A stretch of 33,686 nt of DNA from Comamonadaceae bacterium (GTDB taxonomy: Bacteria > Pseudomonadota > Gammaproteobacteria > Burkholderiales > Burkholderiaceae_C), in contig JAAFIY010000034.1 of NCBI GenBank assembly GCA_013297985.1, positions 1-33,686 on the forward strand, in the 5' to 3' direction. Position 1 is the first letter of the stretch. Each line of letters starts with the position of its first letter. The position numbers and the translations under genes are program-made. Shown here piece after piece: positions 26,521 to 32,937 of the stretch. The notes under the pieces are model-generated. The model saw only the letters and a list, made by a program, of their open reading frames with translations. It did not search any database and was not told where the DNA came from.

Positions 26521-29500
26521 ATGCCACTCCGACGCCTGCTGATTGCCAACCGGGGCGAAATCGCCCAGCGCATTGAACGCAGCGCATTGGAGCAAGGCTG
26601 GCAAGTCGTGCGGGTGCACGCGGCAGACGAAGCTGCGCCCCGCGTGCCTGCGGGGGTCGATGCCGCTCAATGGCAGTGCCAAGCGCTGCGTGGTCAGGGC
26701 GTGCAAGCCTATTTGGATGTGGCCGATTGGGTGCGCGTGGCCCACGCCACGGCCTGCACCGCCGTCCACCCCGGCTATGGCTTTGTCAGTGAGCAAGCCG
26801 ACGCAGCGCACGCCTTGCAGGGCGCGGGCGTGGCTTGGGTTGGGCCTAGCCCTGCGCAGTTGCAGGCGCTGGGCGACAAAGCCCAAGCGCGCCAGTTGGC
26901 GGTGGCGCAGGGTGTGCCGGTGCTGGCGGCCAGCCAGGCGGGGCGGGGCGACACAGGCCTGCAGGCAGCGCACGCCCTGTGGGCGCAACACCCGCAGGGG
27001 CTCATGCTCAAGGCGGTGGCCGGCGGCGGCGGGCGGGGCATGCGGCGGGTGCGGGTGGCGGCTGAGTTAGCCAACGCCTGGGCCAGCGCCGCGCGCGAAG
27101 CGCAAGCCGCTTTTGACGATGACCGCCTGTATGCCGAAAGCCTGTTCACCCACGCCCGCCACATTGAGGTACAACTGATCGGCGACGGTCAAACGGTGCA
27201 AGTGCTGGGCGACCGCGACTGCAGCCTGCAGCGCCGCCACCAAAAGTTAATCGAACGCGCGCCCGCTGCGCATTTGAGCGCGGCCACGCGCCACGCCTTA
27301 CACGCCGCCGCACGGCGCATGGCCCAAGCCCTGCAACTGCGCAGCCTGTGCACCTTTGAGTTCATGGTGGCGCTGGATGCGGCGGCGCCGCAGCCCTGGG
27401 TGTTCATTGAAGCCAATGCCCGTTTGCAGGTGGAGCACACGGTGACCGAAGCCATCACCGGCCTTGATTTGGTGGCGCTGCAACTGGCGCTGGCGCACGG
27501 CGCCACCCTGGCCGATTTGGGCTTGGCGGACGCCCCGCCGACCGAGCGCGGCAGCGCGGTGCAGTTGCGCATTGCTACCGAAGTGCCGCAGGCCGACGGC
27601 AGCGTGCACCCCGCTAGCGGCGAGGTGCAGGCACTGCAATGGCCTACCGGCGCGGGCGTGCGGATCGACACGGCGCTGGCCCTGGGGCAGGCACTAGACG
27701 GCCGCTTTGATCCCTTGGTGGCCAAGCTGGTCGTGCATGCCAGCGACTCCGCCACCTTGGCCACTCGCACCCGGGTGGCGCTGCAGGGCTGCGCGGTGCA
27801 GGGGGTGGCTACCAATCTCGTGCTGCTGCAAGGCCTGTGGGACGACCCGGCGGTGGCACAAGGGCAGGCCCTGGCCACCGAATGGTTGGGCGAGCGCTGG
27901 GCCACGGTGGTGGCGGGCATGGCTCAGCGGATGCCGCCGCAAGACCTACTCAGCAGCCCAGTCGACGACGACTGCGTGCTGCGCAGCCCCACCACTGGCC
28001 GCGTGGTGGCCATTGAATGCGCAAGCGGAGCGGTGGCGGCGGGCACGCTCTTGTTGGTGGTGGAAGCGCTGAAGATGCACCACGAACTGCGCGCGCCCCA
28101 AGCGCTGTATCTGCAGCACATCCAGGTGGCGCTAGGCGACAACGTGCAAGCGGGCCAAGCCCTCTTGCAGGTGCAGCCGCTGTCGGCCACCAGTGTGGAT
28201 GCCGCTGGCCCTGCGACTGCGGCATCGGACGCCGTCCGCCCCGAACTGCAGCGCTTGCGCGATCGCCTGGCCCTGCTCAGCGATGAGGCGCGCCCCGAAG
28301 CGCTGGCCCGCCGCCAGCGCGAAGGCAGCCGCACCGCGCGCCAGAACATTGCTGATTTGTGTGAAACCGACCAGCCCGACGCACTTACCGCTGGGGCGCA
28401 TTTCACCGAATACGGCGGTCTGGCCTACGCCGCGCAAACCCAGCGCCGCCCGGTTGATGAACTCATTCGCGCCACGCCAGCCGACGGCATGGTCACCGGC
28501 ATGGGCACGGTGAATGTGCGCCAAGTGGGCCCGGAGCGCGCCGCCACGGTGGTGATGGCCTATGACGCCACGGTGCTGGCGGGCACCCAAGGCATGCGCA
28601 ACCACCAAAAAACTGACCGTTTGCTGCAGATCGCCCACCAACAACGCCTGCCCGTGGTGCTGTTTGCTGAAGGCGGCGGCGGCCGTCCGGGCGATGTGGA
28701 CATGCCCATCGTGGCCGGGCTGCATGTGCCCACCTTTGCCGGTTTTGCCAGCCTGCGCGGCGTGGTGCCGGTGGTGGGCGTGGCACATGGCCGCTGCTTT
28801 GCAGGCAATGCGGCGCTGTTGGGGTGCAGCGACGTGGTCATTGCCACCCACAGCGCCCGCATCGGCATGGGCGGCCCGGCCATGATCGAAGGCGGGGGCT
28901 TAGGGCTGGTGGCGGCCGACGCCATTGGCCCCGCTGCCCAAGGCTACGCCAACGGCGTGGTCGATGTGCTGGTGGCAGACGAAGCTGCAGCCACTGCAGC
29001 AGCGCGCCAGGTGTTGGGCCTATTCCAAGGCCACTGGCCCGCAGGCGCTGCCGCCCCTGATACCGGTGCACTGCGCCAGGTAGTGCCCGCCAATCGTTTG
29101 CGGGTGTACGACAGCCGCGCAGCGGTACTGGGCTTGTGCGACACCGCCAGCGTGCTGTGGCTGGGCGACAGCGAGCGCGGCGCGGGCCGCGGCATTCATA
29201 CCGCGCTGGCGCGCATCGACGGCCACCCGGTGGGCGTGTTGGCCAACAACCCGGTGCATTTGAGCGGCGCGATTGACCCCGATGGCGCGGCCAAGGCGGC
29301 CCGCTTTATCGCGCTGTGCAAACGCCATGGCCTGCCCATCGTCAGCCTGATCGATACGCCTGGTTTTATGGTGGGGCCCGAGGTAGAAGCTCGGGCCCAG
29401 GTCCGCCACGCTTGCGATCTGTTCGTGGCCGCCGCCGCGCCCGGGCGCCACGGCCAGCCCGCGCCCTGGTTCAGCATCGTGCTGCGCAAAGGCTATGGCT

Positions 29501-29802
29501 TGGGGGCGATGGCGATGGCGGCGGGCGGCTTTCACAGCAGCGCGTTCACCATCGCCTGGCCAACGGGTGAATTTGGCGCGATGGGGCTGGAAGGCGCAGT
29601 GCGCCTGGGCTACAAAAAAGAGCTGCAAGCGCTGCCAGAAGGCGCAGAGCGCGAGGCGCTGTTTCAGCAACTTCTGAGCCGCCAAGTCGATGCAGGCCAG
29701 GCGCTAAACATGGCCGCCACGCTAGAGATCGACGCGGTGATTGACCCCGCCGACACCCGCGCCTGGGTGCTGCGTGGTTTGCAAGCAGCGGCAAAATCTT
29801 AA
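26521..29802 (+). CDS. Single-chain biotin-dependent acyl-CoA carboxylase (BC-BCCP-CT)
   Basis: This is a 1093-aa fusion. The biotin carboxylase part (1 to about 450) has LLIANRGEIAQRI at its start, the glycine loop KAVAGGGGRGMRRV and EANARLQVEHTVTEAITG. The biotinyl domain (about 480-555) has Lys518 in VEALKMHHE. The carboxyltransferase part (about 570-1093) holds both beta- and alpha-type halves. The order matches the single-chain long-chain acyl-CoA carboxylases (LCC) described from mycobacteria. It would make a malonyl-CoA-type product from an acyl-CoA; chain length is unknown. The usual (A/V)MKM biotin motif reads ALKM. ATG 26521 is required by the conserved N-terminus, although no ribosome binding site precedes it. 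Confidence 0.9.
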   Translation: MPLRRLLIANRGEIAQRIERSALEQGWQVVRVHAADEAAPRVPAGVDAAQWQCQALRGQGVQAYLDVADWVRVAHATACTAVHPGYGFVSEQADAAHALQGAGVAWVGPSPAQLQALGDKAQARQLAVAQGVPVLAASQAGRGDTGLQAAHALWAQHPQGLMLKAVAGGGGRGMRRVRVAAELANAWASAAREAQAAFDDDRLYAESLFTHARHIEVQLIGDGQTVQVLGDRDCSLQRRHQKLIERAPAAHLSAATRHALHAAARRMAQALQLRSLCTFEFMVALDAAAPQPWVFIEANARLQVEHTVTEAITGLDLVALQLALAHGATLADLGLADAPPTERGSAVQLRIATEVPQADGSVHPASGEVQALQWPTGAGVRIDTALALGQALDGRFDPLVAKLVVHASDSATLATRTRVALQGCAVQGVATNLVLLQGLWDDPAVAQGQALATEWLGERWATVVAGMAQRMPPQDLLSSPVDDDCVLRSPTTGRVVAIECASGAVAAGTLLLVVEALKMHHELRAPQALYLQHIQVALGDNVQAGQALLQVQPLSATSVDAAGPATAASDAVRPELQRLRDRLALLSDEARPEALARRQREGSRTARQNIADLCETDQPDALTAGAHFTEYGGLAYAAQTQRRPVDELIRATPADGMVTGMGTVNVRQVGPERAATVVMAYDATVLAGTQGMRNHQKTDRLLQIAHQQRLPVVLFAEGGGGRPGDVDMPIVAGLHVPTFAGFASLRGVVPVVGVAHGRCFAGNAALLGCSDVVIATHSARIGMGGPAMIEGGGLGLVAADAIGPAAQGYANGVVDVLVADEAAATAAARQVLGLFQGHWPAGAAAPDTGALRQVVPANRLRVYDSRAAVLGLCDTASVLWLGDSERGAGRGIHTALARIDGHPVGVLANNPVHLSGAIDPDGAAKAARFIALCKRHGLPIVSLIDTPGFMVGPEVEARAQVRHACDLFVAAAAPGRHGQPAPWFSIVLRKGYGLGAMAMAAGGFHSSAFTIAWPTGEFGAMGLEGAVRLGYKKELQALPEGAEREALFQQLLSRQVDAGQALNMAATLEIDAVIDPADTRAWVLRGLQAAAKS

Positions 29803-29831
29803 GGTGTAATCGGCCTCTTGGGCAGTAAAAA

Positions 29832-29861
29832 TAAGCCTAGATAGCTATCAAAAATATAGCA
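29832..29861 (+). repeat. Palindromic element R7, short form
   Basis: TAAGCCTAGATAGCTATCAA, then AAATATAGCA. It lies 30 bp after the carboxylase stop. Together with the hairpin at 29904 it makes up most of the recognisable content of the 230-bp gap before the chromate genes. Confidence 0.85.
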
Positions 29862-29903
29862 TCTAACTGCCTACAGAACGCCGGTCGCCTTCGGATACGA
29901 TGA

Positions 29904-29937
29904 TTGGCAGGCGGGTCTTCAAGCCACCCGCTGCCAA
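29904..29937 (+). other. Strong hairpin in the leader of the chromate-resistance genes
   Basis: TTGGCAGGCGGGT (29904-29916) pairs with ACCCGCTGCCAA (29926-29937). This gives 12 pairs with one bulged G and a 9-nt loop. No T run follows, so it is more likely a leader RNA structure or protein-binding site than a terminator. It lies about 95 bp before the rhodanese-ChrB start. Confidence 0.5.
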
Positions 29938-30032
29938 CGCCCGTTGGCCCGATGGTGTCCCATCCAAGCGCTTGCATCGCAGCCGCAGCCGGTGCGCCAA
30001 AACGCCAGGCTCGGTGCCAATTGGACAAAGAC

Positions 30033-30929
30033 ATGGACACCACTAACCCTTCCACTGTTTGGCTACAACCTGCGCAATTGCGCGCGGTGCAGGGCTCGCC
30101 CCACGCGCCGCGCTTGCTGGATGTGCGCCGCGCCGCCGCGTTTGATGCCAGCGACCGTCTGCTGGCCGGTGCCTCGCATGTGCCCGGTGACGACAGCGCC
30201 GCGCTCTTGGCCGCGGCAGCAGGTACGGCGCCGGTGGTGCTGCACTGCGTGTATGGACACGCCGTCAGCCAATCGGCCGCCGCCGCCCTGCGCCAGGCGG
30301 GCATCAATGCAAGCGTGCTGGCTGGCGGCTTGCAAGGCGGCCAAGACGGCGTGGACACGCCCGAGGCCATCGCCCGGTGGCGTGCGCACCCGCCCATCAC
30401 GCTGCGCAAACGGCTCGATTGGGGTGTGACGGGCCGCTGGGCCGATGCCCCCAGCCGCTGGGTGACGCGCCAGCGCCCCAAGATCGACCGCCTGGCGTGC
30501 CCGTGGCTGCTGCGGCGGCTGGTGGACCCACGGGCGCAGTTCTTTTATGTGCCCACCGATCAGGTCTTGACCTACGCCGCGCAAACCGGTGCCGTGGCCT
30601 TTGACATTCCCGGCGCGCCGGTCACCCATGTGGGTGAGCTGTGCAGCTTTGATGCGCTTATCCACGGCTTTGACCTGCGCGACCCGGCCCTGGAGGTGCT
30701 GGCCACCATCGTGCGCGGGGCCGATACCGATCGGCTGGATTTACACCCCGCAAGCGCTGGCTTGTTGGCCGTGTCGCTGGGCCTGGCCAACCTGCACGCG
30801 GGGGACGACCACGCCCTGCTGGCCGCTGCCATCCCGCTGTACGACGCCCTGTGGGCCTGGTGCCAAGACAGCGTGGCGGGCCGCGCTGAGCGCCATCAAT
30901 GGACAGGCCCCAGCGGGCGCGCCGTATGA
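30033..30929 (+). CDS. Rhodanese-ChrB fusion, chromate resistance protein
   Basis: This is a 298-aa two-domain protein. Residues about 10-115 are a rhodanese-like domain with a Cys72 active loop (HCVYGHAVS). Residues about 135-290 are the ChrB C-terminal domain, opening with RPKIDRLACPWLLRRLVDP, then FFYVP and FDIPGAPVTHVGELCSFDAL. ChrB proteins are involved in chromate-inducible resistance; the DNA-binding N-terminal part of regulatory ChrB is replaced here by rhodanese. ATG 30033 begins MDTTNPSTVWLQ; the longer frame from 29904 is translated hairpin leader. The stop overlaps the chrA start (ATGA), so the two are coupled. Confidence 0.88.
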   Translation: MDTTNPSTVWLQPAQLRAVQGSPHAPRLLDVRRAAAFDASDRLLAGASHVPGDDSAALLAAAAGTAPVVLHCVYGHAVSQSAAAALRQAGINASVLAGGLQGGQDGVDTPEAIARWRAHPPITLRKRLDWGVTGRWADAPSRWVTRQRPKIDRLACPWLLRRLVDPRAQFFYVPTDQVLTYAAQTGAVAFDIPGAPVTHVGELCSFDALIHGFDLRDPALEVLATIVRGADTDRLDLHPASAGLLAVSLGLANLHAGDDHALLAAAIPLYDALWAWCQDSVAGRAERHQWTGPSGRAV

Positions 30930-32305
30930 GTGAAGTCACCTCGCAGTTGCCGGATCAGGCCGCGCCCGAACCCGTGCCGTTCAGCACCGCGCTGCGCTTT
31001 TGGCTCAAGCTGGGTTTTGTGAGCTTTGGCGGGCCAGCCGGCCAAATTGCGCTGATGCACCGCGAACTGGTGCAAGAGCGCCGCTGGATTTCTGAAGGCC
31101 GCTTTGCCCACGCCCTTAACTACTGCATGTTGTTGCCTGGGCCCGAGGCGCAGCAACTGGCCACCTACCTGGGCTGGCTCATGCACCGCACTTGGGGCGG
31201 CGTGGCGGCGGGCGTGCTGTTTGTGTTGCCGTCGCTGTTCATTTTGATGGCGCTGTCGTGGGTGTATCTGGCGCATGGCGACACCACCCTGGTGGGCGGG
31301 CTGTTTGACGGCATCAAGCCCGCCGTGGCCGCGCTGGTGCTGCACGCGGTGTGGCGCATTGGGCGCAACACCCTTAAAACGCCCCGCCAGCGCCCCTTGG
31401 CTTGGGCGCTGGCGCTGGGCAGTTTTGCGGTGATGACCTGGACGCCCATCGGATTTCCGTGGATCGTGGCCGCGTCAGCCTTGATCGGCTGGGGTGCCAC
31501 GCGCTTGGGTGCCACCTCGTTTGCGGGTGGTGCCGCGCACGCCACAAGCGCCAAAACCGCCGCCAGCGCCCCTGCGCTCATTGACGACCACACGCCCACG
31601 CCGGCGCATGCCAAGTTCTCCCCGGCACGGCTGGCGGCCCTGGTGGCCGCAGGCCTTGCGCTGTGGGCGCTGCCGCTGGCGTTGCTGGCGGCGCACTTTG
31701 GCTGGGGCCACACCCTGAGCCAAATGGGCTGGTTTTTTACCAAGGCCGCGCTGGTCACATTTGGCGGTGCCTACGCGGTGCTGCCCTATGTGGTGCAGGG
31801 CGCGGTCGAGCAGCACCAGTGGCTGACCGCACCGCAAATGATGGCCGGGCTGGCCCTGGGTGAAACCACACCCGGCCCGCTGATCATGGTGGTGGCGTTT
31901 GTGGGCTTTGTGGGCGGGCACACCCATGAGGTGCTGGGGCCGCAAGCGCTGTGGCTGGGCGCGATGCTGGCGGCGTGGGTGGCCACCTGGTTCACCTTTT
32001 TGCCCAGCTTTGTCTTCATCTTGGCGGGCGGGCCTTTGGTAGAAGCCACCCACGGCAAGCTGGGGTTTACCGCGCCGCTGGCGGCCATCACGGCAGCGGT
32101 GGTGGGGGTGATTGCCACGCTGGCGATGCTGTTTGTGGCGCTGGTGCTGTGGCCGGGCGTGGGGCAGGGCAGTTGGACAGCCGTGAACTGGCCGGGCGTG
32201 GCCATAGGCGCTGCGGCGCTGCTGGCGCTGGCGCGCTTCCAACGCAACGCCATTGAGGTGATTGCAGCCTGCGCTCTGGCAGGCCTGCTGCTACGCTTGT
32301 TGTAG
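30926..32305 (+). CDS. chrA: Chromate efflux transporter ChrA, long-chain type
   Basis: This is a 459-aa inner-membrane chromate/proton transporter with two tandem CHR domains. The N-terminal half has SFGGPAGQIALMHRE and LPGPEAQQLATYLGWLMHR. A hydrophilic linker around 205-235 follows. The C-terminal half repeats the motifs as TFGGAYAVLPYVVQGAVE and TPGPLIMVVAFVGFVGG. Length and two-domain form fit the LCHR class, which pumps chromate out. ATG 30926 overlaps the preceding stop. No terminator with a T run follows; instead a structured non-coding stretch begins about 45 bp later. Confidence 0.95.
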   Translation: MSEVTSQLPDQAAPEPVPFSTALRFWLKLGFVSFGGPAGQIALMHRELVQERRWISEGRFAHALNYCMLLPGPEAQQLATYLGWLMHRTWGGVAAGVLFVLPSLFILMALSWVYLAHGDTTLVGGLFDGIKPAVAALVLHAVWRIGRNTLKTPRQRPLAWALALGSFAVMTWTPIGFPWIVAASALIGWGATRLGATSFAGGAAHATSAKTAASAPALIDDHTPTPAHAKFSPARLAALVAAGLALWALPLALLAAHFGWGHTLSQMGWFFTKAALVTFGGAYAVLPYVVQGAVEQHQWLTAPQMMAGLALGETTPGPLIMVVAFVGFVGGHTHEVLGPQALWLGAMLAAWVATWFTFLPSFVFILAGGPLVEATHGKLGFTAPLAAITAAVVGVIATLAMLFVALVLWPGVGQGSWTAVNWPGVAIGAAALLALARFQRNAIEVIAACALAGLLLRLL

Positions 32306-32433
32306 CTGGCTCGGGTTATTTATAGAAGGGCGGTGCCAGTTCTATGCGCAAAGCCCTTGGGGCTTGGTTGAATCCGGTGACGGAATTCCGCACGCGGTGT
32401 GCGGCGGGGCCTTGCAGCGTTTAGGGGATGACG

Positions 32434-32549
32434 GTTTGGCCGCACGCGGCCAAACTGCCCTGCGATGCTCTCGATCACAGGCCGCTGCGGCAACTCGCCT
32501 GGCGGCTCAGACATCCGCAGCGGACCCCTGCGGGGCAACCTGTGATCGA
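32434..32549. other. Nested inverted repeats, unidentified
   Basis: GTTTGGCCGC (32434-32443) faces GCGGCCAAAC (32446-32455) as a perfect 10-bp hairpin. Next, TCGATCACAGG (32471-32481) pairs with CCTGTGATCGA (32539-32549). It encloses CCGCTGCGG (32482-32490) with CCGCAGCGG (32515-32523) and a small CCCC-TGC-GGGG hairpin (32525-32535). Smaller hairpins precede at 32351-32365 (AAGCCC/GGGCTT) and 32388-32404 (CCGCAC/GTGCGG). The ORFs here are weak on both strands and match no family I know. It could be a structured RNA or the remnant of a mobile element. Confidence 0.55.
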
Positions 32550-32671
32550 TGCGCTTCTCGGCGTCATCCATGCACTTCGAAGGCCCTGTCGCACACCACG
32601 AGCTAAGCCGATGCAGCACCCCGGGTTCAACCGCCGCGACCACCGTGAGGGAGCGTGACAGTCGAGTGGGT

Positions 32672-32741
32672 AGCCCGCTGACGGAGGTTAAGGAGGAACA
32701 GAGTCCGGGGGACTCTGTGGGGGACACGCAGTCAGCGGGCT
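32672..32741. other. Nested stem of 70 bases, unidentified
   Basis: AGCCCGCTGAC (32672-32682) pairs perfectly with GTCAGCGGGCT (32731-32741) and encloses ACAGAGTC-CGGGG-GACTCTGT (32698-32718). The outer right arm can instead pair locally with the following GCCCGC (GCGGGC at 32735-32740 with 32742-32747), so two exclusive folds are possible. A purine-rich GGAGGTTAAGGAGGA lies between the arms at 32683-32697. No gene is visible from 32306 to 32937. Confidence 0.55.
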
Positions 32742-32799
32742 GCCCGCTCGGCTGTTGCGCTCTGGGGCAGAGCGTCAACTCAATCACCCCAAAAACCTC

Positions 32800-32825
32800 A
32801 AAAAAAACGGCTGCAGCGCCCTGTT
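32800..32825 (-). terminator. Possible weak terminator for the AceE-like gene
   Basis: On the minus strand an imperfect stem (AAC/GTT and GGC/GCC with a 2-nt bulge, around GCTGCA) runs into eight T bases (A run at 32800-32807 on the plus strand). It is 113 bp past the AceE-like stop. The short stem makes this tentative. Confidence 0.4.
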
Positions 32826-32829
32826 TAAA

Positions 32830-32857
32830 TGCCCAAGCAGCTATCGTTTCAATAGCA
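32830..32857 (+). repeat. Palindromic element R8, short form
   Basis: TGCCCAAGCAGCTATCGTTT, then CAATAGCA. The GCTAT/ATAGC arms are kept, while the loop is CGTTTCA instead of CAAAAAT. It lies between the structured region and the AceE-like stop. Confidence 0.75.
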
Positions 32858-32937
32858 TCTTGCGCCCATCAAGCCGAAGTGGTTGTAACTGCCTGGGCCT
32901 TTCGTGGGCACACCATGGGCAGGCAAGGCATTGCACT

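Noticed and set aside
29837-30481. 214-aa minus-strand frame over the chromate leader
   Set aside because: It is antisense to the rhodanese-ChrB gene and ends in a translated palindromic element (AIFLIAI), which explains its length.
32399-32747. Degenerate group II intron (GTGCG start, several hairpins)
   Set aside because: No domain V-like hairpin, no reverse transcriptase and no convincing 3' end could be seen.
32320-32787. 155-aa minus-strand frame in the structured region, considered as a transposase remnant
   Set aside because: No transposase motif or terminal repeats could be found, and the frame runs through both nested inverted repeats; it is better described as non-coding.
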